Shown: one piece after another, positions 53,375-62,586 of the stretch
Position numbering within the stretch: the first letter of the stretch is position 1
Layout of the letters: each line of letters opens with the position of its first letter
Assembly (NCBI GenBank): GCA_963555925.1
Contig: CAUVXJ010000100.1
Location: 111,398 to 175,397, forward strand
Origin: Protofrankia sp963555925
Lineage (GTDB): Bacteria > Actinomycetota > Actinomycetes > Frankiales > Frankiaceae
Reading direction: 5' to 3'
Length of the DNA stretch: 64,000 nucleotides
Position numbers and translations under genes: made by a program
The notes under the pieces: model-generated
What the model was told of the DNA's origin: nothing
What the model saw: only the letters and a program-made list of their open reading frames with translations
Database searches by the model: none

Positions 53375-54952
53375 GTGAGTCGCCGGTTCCAGACGGCTGG
53401 TCCGTGCCGCCCGGGGATCGACTACATGATCCCGGCGCTGTCGCGGCTACCGGAGGTGCCCGGTCTCGTCGACCAGGAGGGGTACTTCGTCGTGCACGCG
53501 CCGCGGCAGACGGGGAAGACGACGACGCTGCAGGCGCTCGCGGACGAGCTGACCGCGCGGGGGCGGTACGCGGCCGTGCTGTTCTCCTGCGAGGTCGGCC
53601 GGGTGGCCCGTGACGACTACGGCCGCGCGGCGCGGGGTGTTCTTCAGGTGATCCGCGAGGCCGCCGAGGACGCGCTGCCGCCACAACTGCGCCCGCAGCC
53701 ATGGCCCGACGCCCCGGACGAGACCCTGTTGGGCACGGCGCTGCGGGCGTGGGCGCAGGCCTGCCCACGGCCTCTGGTGCTGTTCTTCGACGAGATCGAC
53801 GCCTTGCAGGGGCAGAGTCTGCTCAGCGTCCTAAGCCAGTTGCGCAACGGCTACCGTGGTCGCCCCAGCCAGTTCCCGGCGTCGGTCGCGCTGTGCGGTC
53901 TACGCGACGTCCGCGACTACAAAGCCGCGGCGGGTGGCGACCCGTCCCGGTTGGGGACGTCCAGCCCTTTCAACATCAAACTGGAGTCGCTACGACTGGG
54001 GGACTTCACCCCGGATAAGGTCGCCGAGCTCTACGGCCAGCACACTGCGGACACCGGGCAGGAGTTCACGCCAGCGGCGGTGGCGCGGGCCTACGAGCTG
54101 ACCGCCGGTCAGCCGTGGCTGGTCAACGCACTCGCGCGTGAGATCGTCGTGAAGCTGGCGGTGCCGGCCTCGGCGCCGATCACGATCGACCACCTGGAGC
54201 AGGCCAAGGAACGACTGATCCTTGCCCGGGCGACCCACCTGGACTCCCTGGCGGCCCGGCTTGCCGAGCCCCGTGTCCGCCGGATCGTGCAGCCGCTGCT
54301 GGCCGGCGACCTCATCCAACTCGACCCCTATGACGACGACCTCACCTACACCCGCGACCTCGGCCTGATCGCCCCAAAGAATCCGGTGCGGATCGCCAAC
54401 CCGATCTACCGTGAGGTCATCGTCCGGGTCCTGACCTCACAGGTCGAGGCCAACGTCGTTGCCGACCCCCGCAGCTTCGTCCGGTCAGACGGCCGTTTCG
54501 ACTTCCAGATGCTGCTGCGGGAGTTCGCCGAGTTCTGGATCGAACACGGCGATGTCCTCACGTCGACCGAGCACTACCACGAGGTCGCCCCGCAGCTCGT
54601 CCTCATGGGATTCCTCCAACGCGTCGTCAACGGTGGCGGCTATGTGGAACGCGAGTACGGCGTCGGCGCCGGGCGGATCGACCTGCTCGTGCGATGGCCC
54701 TACACGGATCAGGGCGGCAAACGCCGCTGGCAGCGCGAGGCCCTCGAGCTCAAGGTCTGGCACCCGGGCAAGGCAAACCCGCTGCGCCAGGGCCTGACCC
54801 AGCTCGACCGCTACCTCGACCATATCGGCCTCGACGCTGGGACCCTCATCCTCTTCGACCGCCGCCCAGGCGCCGCGGACATCACCGAACGCACCCAGTT
54901 CGACACGGTTACCACACCGACGGGCCGCGCTGTAACCCTCCTGCGGGCCTAA
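53375..54952 (+). CDS. AAA-like ATPase with a C-terminal PD-(D/E)XK-like domain
   Basis: A 525-residue protein of the 'AAA-like domain' family. GGAGG lies upstream of the GTG start. Walker A is VHAPRQTGKTTTLQ (residue 42 on), Walker B LVLFFDEIDAL, sensor-1 VALCGLRDV. A winged-helix part (AVARAYELTAGQPWLVNALA) follows, and residues about 370-500 form a nuclease-like domain (GAGRIDLLVRWP ... REALELKVWHP) with the D...E-x-K pattern. Such proteins occur singly and their role is unknown; mobile or defence functions are suspected. Length is normal. Confidence 0.82.
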   Translation: MSRRFQTAGPCRPGIDYMIPALSRLPEVPGLVDQEGYFVVHAPRQTGKTTTLQALADELTARGRYAAVLFSCEVGRVARDDYGRAARGVLQVIREAAEDALPPQLRPQPWPDAPDETLLGTALRAWAQACPRPLVLFFDEIDALQGQSLLSVLSQLRNGYRGRPSQFPASVALCGLRDVRDYKAAAGGDPSRLGTSSPFNIKLESLRLGDFTPDKVAELYGQHTADTGQEFTPAAVARAYELTAGQPWLVNALAREIVVKLAVPASAPITIDHLEQAKERLILARATHLDSLAARLAEPRVRRIVQPLLAGDLIQLDPYDDDLTYTRDLGLIAPKNPVRIANPIYREVIVRVLTSQVEANVVADPRSFVRSDGRFDFQMLLREFAEFWIEHGDVLTSTEHYHEVAPQLVLMGFLQRVVNGGGYVEREYGVGAGRIDLLVRWPYTDQGGKRRWQREALELKVWHPGKANPLRQGLTQLDRYLDHIGLDAGTLILFDRRPGAADITERTQFDTVTTPTGRAVTLLRA

Positions 54953-55008
54953 CTAGAGGTCTTGGACGGGCGAAACCGTCATGATCGAGTCAAGTTCGTG
55001 GGCGTGAG

Positions 55009-55500
55009 TCAGGCTGCCAGACCTGCGTGTTCGACGAGTTGGTTGATGGCGGTTTCATAGGCGGTGGCTGCACGTCGCAGGGGTGGCGGATCGCTGCTGT
55101 GGGGGTCGGTGAGTTCAGCCATGCCGGTACGCAGGAGCCGGTTGTAGGCACGGGTGAGGAACAGTGCGTGACGCAGGCCGCTGTCGGTGACCTGGTAGCG
55201 GTGGGTGTGGGGGATGCGTTCGATGAGTCCGTGTAGGCGCAGGCGCCGCAGGTCGTAGATCATCTGTCCGCTGGTCATGGTGGCGGGCTGGCGGCCCAGC
55301 AGGGGCGCGAGAATGTCGCGCAGGTCGCGGTTGGTGAAACCGTGGGGCAGCAGGCGGAAGACCAGGAGCGCGGAGAGCAGCGCGTGGACGCGGGGGTCGG
55401 TGAAACGCAGCCCGGGGATCCGCTGCCCGCCGTGGGTGGTGATCGGGTCGTGGACGGCGGTGAAGGCGGCGTGGTGTGCCGCGCCACGGCTTCCGGTAGA
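55009..55500 (-). pseudogene. winged-helix protein, C-terminal remnant
   Basis: An open minus frame without a start codon at its head: FTAVHDPITTHGGQRIPGLR, LLVFRLLPHGFTNRDLRDIL, MTSGQMIYDLRRLRLHGLIE and RIPHTHRYQVTDSGLRHALF. The last two form a winged helix. Proteins with this end are long (about 500-600 residues), common in actinobacteria and of unknown role, as far as I recall. Only about 160 residues remain, joined upstream to the helicase fragment. Confidence 0.5.
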
Positions 55501-56316
55501 CCAGAGCCCTCTGCTCCGGGTGCAGGAAGGCGCGCCACGCGGCGAAGTCCCCGTCGATGTCGTCCAACAGGAGGCGCTGCAGGTGCTCCTCGCCCTCGAG
55601 GAGAACGAACTCCATCCGAGTGGCGGCGAGGCTCAGGGACGGAGTCAGATCGTCAGTCGTACCCGACGGACGACCGGCCGCGGACAGCGAGTCGTCGGGT
55701 ACGTAGGTCCTGGCGACCTCGTCCAGCGGTACGCCGCAGGCGAGGTCGAGCAGGGCGAGGCCCTGCCACTCCGGGAGAGCCTCACACAGCGTCTGCAACT
55801 CGTCGTCGTGCCCGACCCGACCGCCGCGGCGGCGACGTCCGGAAACAGCCCGAGGCCGACAAGCTCGTCGACAGAGAAGGGGAGCAGCCGCGGTCGGTCG
55901 AGGTGATCTCGACGGGGCGAGCGGTCGTGATCGTGGGACGCCTTCCCGTCGTGAAGCGACGAGGTGCCGGACCGGACCCGCTCCTCGTCGAAGATCTCGA
56001 AGGTGCCGTTCGCGGGGTTGACCCGCATTTGGATGCGTTCGGCGTAGCGGTAGGCGTCGTCGTGGGGACGGATCGCGGCGAGCACAAGCGTCTCGGCCTC
56101 GCCGCGGCCCGCCGCGAACAGCACAGCCCGGTAGTTCAGGTCGACCCGGGCGGTGCGCACCCGCGGGTCGGCCGCTCCCTTCGGGAGCTTGAGGTCAAGT
56201 CCTGCGCGGTCGGCGTCCTCGAGCAGCTTGCGTAGGAAGTCGAACGCCTTGCCCTTGAGCGAGCCGTCGACGTCGAGACCGGCCTGGAACTCCTTGGACA
56301 GCAGGACGTTGGCCAT
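55501..56316 (-). pseudogene. UvrD-like helicase, N-terminal part with a frameshift
   Basis: ATG 56316 begins MANVLLSKEFQAGLDVDGSL, continues with ADPRVRTARVDLNYRAVLFA, a RelE-like fold, and PANGTFEIFDEERVR. After a shift near 55980-55800 the frame resumes as LQTLCEALPEWQGLALLDLA and WRAFLHPEQRALVYR, which in the full helicase lies just before Walker A. There the sequence breaks off into the winged-helix remnant. So the motor is lost. The start overlaps the stop of the McrC-like remnant, which suggests an old operon. Confidence 0.6.
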
Positions 56317-56700
56317 CAGCCCTCCGCGGTCTCGACGCCGCCTGAGCATGCGACGACCTGCGAGACGATCCGGTGGACGTCGCCCAGCAGCGACGGGGTG
56401 TCGGCGCTCAGGTCGACTACGTGGACGTGCAGCCGCGTCCCGGCACCGCGCAGCGTGTGCGTCGCCGGCACGCCTCCGACATATACAAGGTGGCCGTCGC
56501 GAAGGTCGAGCGCCGTGCAGTAGGCCAGCAGCTGGTAGAGGTCGCCGATGGCGAGCCTTCGCCGGCGCCTTGTACTTCGCGTCGATGACGGCACGGCACC
56601 CGTCGGGCGTCGTTTCGGCACACAAGATCGTGGCGCTGAGCGACGGTCACAAGGGAACGCCGTCCCATTCGGCTCACCGCCCGCTCGCCGACCTGGCCGG
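56316..56700 (-). pseudogene. McrC-like restriction component, decayed
   Basis: Read over two frames, the minus strand gives CRAVIDAKYKAPAK, the nuclease core of McrC (D...DAKYK, a PD-(D/E)XK variant), then GDLYQLLAYCTALDLRDGHL then VYVGGVPATH, and ends LLGDVHRIVSQVVACSGG. The N-terminal half is not recognised; it would run into the 332-base repeat. McrC partners with the GTPase McrB to cut methylated DNA; no mcrB is present. A type IV restriction remnant. Confidence 0.55.
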
Positions 56701-57023
56701 CTCCAGTACCCACACAGCGACACCAGCGACGAGACAAGAACCATCGCATTCCCGAAGGACCTTGTGGCGGACCGTTACCATACGCAGCAGTCGGTCACAA
56801 AAGTAAGCCCATCCGCTCGTGCCGCGGACAGCTTGTTTGCTCGCGAATGTCCATGACTGCCGGTGCCGAGAAGAGTGCGTTCTTGCTGCTGTGGCGGTTG
56901 CTTGGATTGCGGTGGGGAGCGGGTGTGTCCGATGGGAGCGTGAACGCGTCCGGTTGACCGAGGCGGCTGGGGGCGGAGCTGCCTGAGGATCGGGGTACGC
57001 CGCCCGTGGCGGCCACCCGCCCG
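56692..57023. repeat. 332-bp direct repeat, left copy
   Basis: Identical to 63448-63779 except at two positions (56962 and 56973), with a constant offset of 6756 bases. It lies between the McrC-like remnant and the ABM gene. No intact reading frame with a ribosome site spans it; sequences at both edges differ between the copies at once. Confidence 0.95.
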
Positions 57024-57037
57024 ATCCAGGAGGTCTC

Positions 57038-57340
57038 GTGCTCATCGCCATCCTTGACTTCAGTACCGCTCTCACCGACCGCCCCGCTGCCCTCGCCCAG
57101 CTCGACGGCGAGCGTGACGAGGTCCGCGCCATGCCGGGCAACTTCGCTTTCCGGGTCTACGCGTCGCGCGAGGACGACACCCGGATCACCGTCGTCCACG
57201 AGTGGGTAGACCAGGAGTCGTTCTCCGGCTACCTCGGTTCGGATTCCTTCGCGCGCTCCGGCACGGTGCTCCGGCCGATCATGACCGGGGCGCCGGTGAG
57301 CCGACGTTTCCACGCGGAGTTGCTGGAGACGGTCGCCTGA
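57038..57340 (+). CDS. antibiotic biosynthesis monooxygenase (ABM) domain protein
   Basis: 100 residues from GTG 57038 with AGGAGG four bases upstream. A single ferredoxin-like ABM fold: MLIAILDFSTALTDRPAALA, FRVYASREDDTRITVVHEWV, then SFSGYLGSDSF. Members oxidise quinols or catechol-type substrates without cofactor, or serve as small dimeric binding proteins. It lies 47 bases before an AraC regulator in the same direction. The promoter would lie inside or right after the 332-base repeat. Confidence 0.85.
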   Translation: MLIAILDFSTALTDRPAALAQLDGERDEVRAMPGNFAFRVYASREDDTRITVVHEWVDQESFSGYLGSDSFARSGTVLRPIMTGAPVSRRFHAELLETVA

Positions 57341-57386
57341 CCGGCGTCGCTGCCGGCTCCTACGATCGGCCCGTGCGAGGCCGTCG

Positions 57387-58139
57387 ATGACCCGCAAGGC
57401 GTACAGCTTCGTGCGGACGTTCCCACCGGAGCCCGATCGCGATCTCTGCGTCGACCGCCACTACCTGCTCTGCGCCTCCGCCGGTGCGCTGCGGCTGGAG
57501 GCGCAGAGCCAGGTGTGGGTGCTGCCGCCGGCCCGGGCCGCGCTGATCGAGGCAGGCCGGCCGATCCGGGTGAGCATCCCGCGGCCGGTCACGACCGCGT
57601 CGGTTCTGTTCGACACCGAATTCGTCCCGGCCCTGCCAGCACCGTTGACTGTGTTCGACCTCAGCCCGCTGGCACGCGCACTGGTGACCGAGTGCGGCAC
57701 GTGGGGCGAGAGCGACGAACCCCTTACGACGTACGCCGAGACGCTGTTCGCCGCGCTCGCCGCGGTGACCTGGCGGCTCGCCGAGCAGCCGAGTCCGGTC
57801 GTCGTGCCGGCGGGACGATCACCGGAACTGCGCCGAGCCTTGCGGCTGACCGAGGAACGGCTCAGCGGTGAGGTCCGCTTCGAGGACGTGGCAGACGAGG
57901 TCGGCCTCGCGCCGCGATCGCTGGCCCGGCGCTTCGAGACGGAGACCGGCATGACCTGGCGGGCAGTCCTGCGCCGCATGCGGGTGTTGCGCGCGATCGA
58001 GGAACTCGCCGCCGGCGACACCCCAGTAACCACGATCGCTTTCACGATCGGCTACACCTCACTGTCCGCGTTCAATGCCGCGTTCCAGGACCTGACCGGT
58101 CGCACCCCCACCGAATACCGGGCTAGCTTCCGGCCATGA
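57387..58139 (+). CDS. AraC-family transcriptional regulator
   Basis: A 250-residue regulator. An N-terminal cupin-like sensor (LRLEAQSQVWVLPPARAALI) is followed by the C-terminal double helix-turn-helix (FEDVADEVGLAPRSLARRFE; PVTTIAFTIGYTSLSAFNAA, then FQDLTGRTPTEYRASF) with the classic G-Y-x-S-x-S-x-F-x-x-x-F pattern. It most likely controls the ABM gene before it. The inducer is unknown. Confidence 0.9.
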   Translation: MTRKAYSFVRTFPPEPDRDLCVDRHYLLCASAGALRLEAQSQVWVLPPARAALIEAGRPIRVSIPRPVTTASVLFDTEFVPALPAPLTVFDLSPLARALVTECGTWGESDEPLTTYAETLFAALAAVTWRLAEQPSPVVVPAGRSPELRRALRLTEERLSGEVRFEDVADEVGLAPRSLARRFETETGMTWRAVLRRMRVLRAIEELAAGDTPVTTIAFTIGYTSLSAFNAAFQDLTGRTPTEYRASFRP

Positions 58140-58680
58140 CCGAACCAAGCGCGGCGAGATGATCACAGCGGCATTACCGCGCATCCGCTTCTGCCGCGAG
58201 TCGGATACAGCAGTCGGTAGCTGAGTGTCACCGAGGTGCGGGTGCGGCTCCGTGCCGTGCCGCGCCGTGCCGTGCCGTGCCGGTCGGACGACACGCGCCA
58301 GGGCCCGTCGCAGGGCCACGCCGGGGCCGCACCACCTTTTCGCGAATCGTGTGCTCGGCGGTTGGCCTGTTCATCGCGCTGGCTCGGGAGCGGCACGCGA
58401 GCAGGGCTGGCTGAACTCCTTGAACAGGCCCGGACCTGCACCTTCCAGTCGCTCGGAAGCCGCAACACCGAGAATCTTGATCACGCTGTCTGCCACCCCG
58501 TGCCGGCGCTCGCGTCCGCCGGCACGGGGTTGCCCGACGCGAGGTGAGGGCGTCGAGCAGATCGCAGACCGAGGTAACTCCGTACGGCCGCCCTGAGCGG
58601 ACAGCATGATCTTGTCGCGAATCGAAAGACAGCGTGTCGCATACCGTAAGTCAGACGCTCGCGAAACGAAATCGAGATGT
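58140..58680. other. 541-base intergenic region with a short tandem repeat
   Basis: CCGTG-type pentamers repeat about six times at 58250-58282. TCGCGAATCGAAA (58615-58627) recurs as TCGCGAAACGAAA (58659-58671), 44 bases apart, just upstream of the ATPase promoter. No gene is supported. Confidence 0.5.
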
Positions 58681-58692
58681 TATGATTTGGGC
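58681..58692 (+). promoter_or_regulatory. -10 element of a leaderless ATPase gene
   Basis: TATGAT (58681-58686) lies six bases before the GTG at 58693, and no ribosome site is present. Transcription would begin at or next to the start codon, so the mRNA is probably leaderless, as is frequent in actinobacteria. Confidence 0.55.
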
Positions 58693-59964
58693 GTGCCCCG
58701 CCTCGCGCTTGTACCCAGACATGCCGCCTCCGCTGTCGCGGAGGCGCTCGCCGACACACGCGTGGTGCTCATCAACGGTGCACGTCAGGTCGGCAAGAGC
58801 ACTTTGGTGCGGGCGGTTGCTGGCGACAGAGCGGCTGAATGGCGAGACCTCGATCTTCCCCAAGATCGACAATCCGCCGTCGCAGACCCGGTAGGGTTCG
58901 TCTCGTTCGACGGTCTTACGGTCATTGACGAGATACAGCGCGCACCCGAACTACTGCTAGCCATCAAGGCAACGGTTGACGCGGATCCACGACCCGGTCG
59001 CTTCCTGTTGACCGGATCATCGCGCCTGCTCGGACTGCGAGATCTTCCCGACACACTGCCGGGTCGCATGGAGACCATCGAGTTGTGGCCATTCTCCCAG
59101 GGCGAGATCGACAGCGATCCGGACGGGTTCATCGATGAGGCGTTCCGACTCGGTCCAGCCATCCGCCACGAATCAAGCGTCACGCGCGCTGAATATGCCG
59201 ACCGCATCGTGCGTGGCGGGTTACCTGAAGCCGTTGCGCGCACCGATCCAGGCCGCCGCGGCCGATTCTTCGACTCATATCTGCAGAACCTCATCGACCG
59301 CGAGGTCAGGCAATTGGTCGAGATCGAACGAGCCCCTCAACTGACCACGCTCATCCGTCTGCTGGCAGCACGGTCGGGGCTGCTGGTCACGCCGGGCAGT
59401 CTCGAATCGGAACTGCAGATTTCGCGCCCCACCATCGCACGCTACCTGCATCTGCTCGAAGAGGTATTTCTGATCAAACGCGTGCCCGGTTGGTCACGCA
59501 ACCTCGGAGCCCGAGTCACCGGCGCAGCCAAACTCACCTTCGTCGACTCAGGGATAGCCTCGCGCCTGCTCGCGATGGACGCTCACACCCTGCGCCGCCC
59601 GGGCGCTCCGTTCGGGCCCTTGTTGGAGGGCTTCGTCCTCTCTGAGCTTGCCCGTCAGCTCACCTGGTCGCAGGAACTCGTCGACCTTTACCATTACCGG
59701 GACCACAACAAGGTTGAGGTCGACGCCGTCCTGGAGAGCCGTCACCGCCAAGTCGTCGGTATCGAGGTGAAGGCCGCATCTACCATCAGATCCGAGGACT
59801 TCAACGGACTGCGACGACTCGCTGAAAGGCTCGGCGATGAATTCCTCGTCGGCATCGTCCTCTACACCGGCAACACGACGCTGCCATTCGGCCCGAAGCT
59901 GAGGGCGATGCCGGTGAGCGCCCTGTGGCAACTCCCGAGCAACGGCAAGCTAACTTCCGCGTAG
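58693..59964 (+). CDS. ATP-binding protein with DUF4143 domain
   Basis: A 423-residue AAA+ ATPase. GTG 58693 (VPRLALVPRHAASAVAEALA) is chosen; upstream in-frame codons look unlike protein. Walker A is LINGARQVGKSTLVR, Walker B LTVIDEIQRAPE, sensor-1 RFLLTGSSRLL. The DUF4143 part follows (ISRPTIARYLHLLEEVFLIK, a winged helix) and the end is nuclease-like (YHYRDHNKVEVDAVLESRHR then VVGIEVKAASTI, a D...E-x-K pattern). This is a very common prokaryotic family of unknown role. The full length contrasts with the deleted cousin at 38317-38846. Confidence 0.9.
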   Translation: MPRLALVPRHAASAVAEALADTRVVLINGARQVGKSTLVRAVAGDRAAEWRDLDLPQDRQSAVADPVGFVSFDGLTVIDEIQRAPELLLAIKATVDADPRPGRFLLTGSSRLLGLRDLPDTLPGRMETIELWPFSQGEIDSDPDGFIDEAFRLGPAIRHESSVTRAEYADRIVRGGLPEAVARTDPGRRGRFFDSYLQNLIDREVRQLVEIERAPQLTTLIRLLAARSGLLVTPGSLESELQISRPTIARYLHLLEEVFLIKRVPGWSRNLGARVTGAAKLTFVDSGIASRLLAMDAHTLRRPGAPFGPLLEGFVLSELARQLTWSQELVDLYHYRDHNKVEVDAVLESRHRQVVGIEVKAASTIRSEDFNGLRRLAERLGDEFLVGIVLYTGNTTLPFGPKLRAMPVSALWQLPSNGKLTSA

Positions 59965-60415
59965 CGCACCAAAAGGGGGAACCTACGGAGCCGCCGCCGG
60001 CGGCGGTCGCTGCTCGTTGCGCCGCGGCGGCGCCGACCCGGCGCGTGGCACCGGCCTGATCGGCCTCGCCGACCAACCAGCGCGACGGTTTGCGACCTCA
60101 AGGAGGTAGGCCGAGGTTACGGCATACGAACACCCTAGCCGTGACGATCGGCCCTGACCTGCAGCTTCCCGTGGCTCGTGAGCGGCGAGGTAGTGAGTCC
60201 GCCGATCTCCGCCTGCCCCCATGGACGAACCGTTCGTGACCGTGACTGCGCCCGCCGCAGCTCGACTGCCGGGTCGGCCAGCTTGTCTGCAAGAGCAGAA
60301 CGGGTGGCCGGCCGCGGTCGAGCGCCTGCCTGGCCGACGGACGGGGGCCCCATCATCACGCCGGCACCAACTGGCGAATCGGCGTTCACGCCGGCACTCG
60401 CTCGGATCAGCTCGG
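59965..60415. other. intergenic region with a GC palindrome
   Basis: CCGCCGCCGGCGGCGG near 59993-60008 is a perfect palindrome behind the ATPase stop and may serve as terminator. A minus frame at 60135-60419 has a plausible C-terminal half (DKLADPAVELRRAQSRSRTV) but no known family. Nothing else is supported. Confidence 0.35.
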
Positions 60416-60853
60416 TCAATCAGGTCGGGGCATGGTTACCGTGACCGTGAGGCCGCCGCCTGGTCGGGGCTCTGCGGTCACGGTGCCGTGGTGTACGGCG
60501 GTGATCGACGCGACGATCGCGAGGCCGAGGCCGAAGCCGTCGCTGGTAGTGCGGCCATGCAGGCGCTGAAAGGGCTCGAAGAGGACTGCGAGGTCGTGCT
60601 GGGCGATGACGGGACCGGTGTTGGCGACGACGAGGGTGGCATGTCCGTCCATGGTGGAGGTCGTGATCCACAGGTCACCACCGGGGCGGTTATACCGTGT
60701 GGCGTTGTCGACGACGTTCGCGATGAGGCGTTCCAACAGTATTGGTTCGCCGGATGTCATCGCGGGTTCCAGTGAGGTGTGCAGTCGCCGGTCGCCCCGG
60801 TCGGTGAAGTCCAGGACGTCCTCGGCGACGGTGGCCAGGTCGGTGGTCTCAAC
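60416..60853 (-). pseudogene. sensor histidine kinase, C-terminal fragment
   Basis: The open frame reads VETTDLATVAEDVLDFTDRG then DRRLHTSLEPAM and the ATPase domain: N-box ERLIANVVDNATRYN, G1-like VVANTGPVI, F-box LFEPFQRLHG, G2 DGFGLGLAIVASI. A stop codon stands just upstream, and the dimer helix with its phosphorylated histidine, as well as the membrane sensor, is missing. The break is next to an IS30-like remnant, so an insertion probably destroyed the gene. No response regulator is near. Confidence 0.75.
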
Positions 60854-60903
60854 CGGTCAGTGCGTCAGCTCTGGTTGAAGAGCTGTCTACTGATCGGGGG
60901 GCC

Positions 60904-61118
60904 GGGTGCGGGGCAAGGAATTGATGTTCGCCGAGCGTGAGGAGATCTCGCGGGGCTTGGCGGCGAACCTGTAGCAGAACGAGATCGCGTGGAGGCTCGG
61001 GCGGCACCAGTCGGTAGTCAGCCGAGAACTCAGTCGGAACGGGGGCGTCGCCGGCTACCGGGCGGCTGAGGCGCAGCAGCGCGCCGACGAGCAGCGCCGC
61101 CGGCCGAAGGTGTTCAAA
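60904..61118 (+). mobile_element. IS30-family transposase N-terminal remnant
   Basis: RGKELMFAEREEISRGLAAN, a stop codon, then NEIAWRLGRHQSVVSRELSR and NGGVAGYRAAEAQQRADEQR: the IS30 helix-turn-helix start with an in-frame stop. The catalytic part is missing. It sits next to the broken histidine kinase. Confidence 0.7.
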
Positions 61119-61170
61119 CTCGTCGGGAGTCGGCGGCTGCATGACGCCCAGATCCTTCCCGCGAGCGTGA

Positions 61171-61701
61171 TCAGCGACGACGGGTCGGTCGGGCGGGATC
61201 CGCCAGGGGTACGAGACGCCGTTCGCCGAGGCGGGTCATGGCGGCCAGTGGCGCGGTCGCGAGGGCGACGATCCGGGCGAGCGTCGGGCGCTTTTGATAC
61301 CGAAGCAGCCTGGGGCCGATGTCGGCCATGACGGCGGTGAGGCCGGGCAGAGGCCGGCCGAACAGGGTCAGCTCCACGATCAGGCCGTCGGCGTCGAGAC
61401 GGAGCAACTGAGCTTCTTCGATCGCTTGGTCACCGGCGTACGCGTGATAGAAGAGCGCGCGGGTATTGGCGTCGCCTACCTCGGTGTGAAAGCGAATGTC
61501 ATGGATCACTTCGAAGGCGGCGACCAGCATGTCACGCGCGTCGTCGCGACCATGAAATCGGAACTGCGCGGTCAGCGGCGAGATCACGGTCACGTTAGAC
61601 GCTAGACATTCGGCTGCGGCCGGCGCATCGCCACGCTCCCCGGCCGCCCGCCACGCCGACACGACCTGATCAGAGGATCTCCCCGAACTCATTGACTCCA
61701 C
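61171..61701 (-). CDS. SnoaL-like (NTF2 fold) protein
   Basis: 176 residues. The NTF2-like cone is visible: VVSAWRAAGERGDAPAAAEC, ISPLTAQFRFHGRDDARDML, FYHAYAGDQAIEEAQLLRLD then LIVELTLFGRP. Such proteins are either polyketide-type isomerases or small carrier/limit dehydratases; catalytic residues cannot be assigned. The C-terminal 45 residues are a basic helix with RRLVPLADPARPTRRR. No operon. Confidence 0.78.
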   Translation of the reverse strand: MESMSSGRSSDQVVSAWRAAGERGDAPAAAECLASNVTVISPLTAQFRFHGRDDARDMLVAAFEVIHDIRFHTEVGDANTRALFYHAYAGDQAIEEAQLLRLDADGLIVELTLFGRPLPGLTAVMADIGPRLLRYQKRPTLARIVALATAPLAAMTRLGERRLVPLADPARPTRRR

Positions 61702-62355
61702 GACTTCACACTACGGCGGCGGAGAGAGACCGCAGGTCTGGTGACGCTGATCTCGGGCAACGCTCGCACATGCCGCAGGTGTAAGTGTTCGGTGATCCCG
61801 TGGGGCGTCGCCTGCGCGGCTGGACGGACGGGTGCCGGTCGATGGTCGGTGGAGCTCCGGCTACGTGGGCGGGAGCCCGAGTTCGTCGGCGCGGTGCCAC
61901 CGGCGGAACAGCCGGCCGAGGAGCAGCCGCCCGTGGTGGTGCTGGACCCCGTGCCGGAGGACGACGCGACGACGCGACGACGCGACGACGCGACGACGCG
62001 ACGACGCGGATCAACGTGCGGCTGCCCGAGCAGCTCCCCCCAGCCCTCATCGCGGCCATAGCCGCGCACCAGCTCGGCGTCGGTCAGGTTGGGGCGTGCG
62101 CCGCGCCGACGACCCCGCAGCGAGCGCACACGCCGTCCGCGTCCCGATTGCGGAGGAAGCCACCACCGGCCAGCACTTCTCCGCGGCCTGAGATACCAGA
62201 CAGCCCCGGTCGCTTGTGTCGGGCCGTAGGTAGCGGAGTCCACGCTCGACGCTGGCGGACGTCCGGATGCCGTTGGGCGTGGGATCGATCGACGTGGACT
62301 GACCGCGCGCGCCGCTTGTTTGACGCGTTGCACCGGTACGGCCGAGGATAAGTGT
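61702..62355. other. region with a broken ribbon-helix-helix antitoxin
   Basis: On the plus strand, RWSVELRLRGREPEFVGAV precedes a run of six 8-base repeats and then TTRINVRLPEQL, the start of a ribbon-helix-helix antitoxin. That frame soon loses its character. No intact gene is supported between SnoaL and DUF433. Confidence 0.4.
61961..62008 (+). repeat. six exact 8-bp tandem repeats
   Basis: ACGACGCG occurs six times without a break. Eight is not a multiple of three, so gain or loss of one unit shifts the downstream frame, which opens the ribbon-helix-helix-like start. Confidence 0.9.
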
Positions 62356-62586
62356 ATGGACCTTCGGCGGATCACCATCAACCACCAGATCATGGGTGGC
62401 GTGCCCTGCGTCGCGGGCACCCGCATCCCGGTGGCCACCATCGTCGGTCTCGTAGCAAACGGGCTCACCACAGGTGAGATCGTGGCCGAGTACCCGCAGC
62501 TCGTCCCAGATGACGTGCAAGCATGTCTGGGGTATGCGGCACGAGCTGTTGACGAGCGCGAGCTCCCGGTCCGGCTCACCGCGTGA
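62356..62586 (+). CDS. DUF433 antitoxin-like protein
   Basis: 76 residues from ATG 62356 with GAGGATAAG upstream. RRITINHQIMGGVPCVAGTR then IPVATIVGLVANGLTTGEI and EYPQLVPDDVQACLGYAAR is the standard DUF433 form, a short helix-turn-helix antitoxin. Its stop overlaps the start of the DUF5615 gene by GTGA, the layout of this toxin-antitoxin pair. Confidence 0.88.
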   Translation: MDLRRITINHQIMGGVPCVAGTRIPVATIVGLVANGLTTGEIVAEYPQLVPDDVQACLGYAARAVDERELPVRLTA

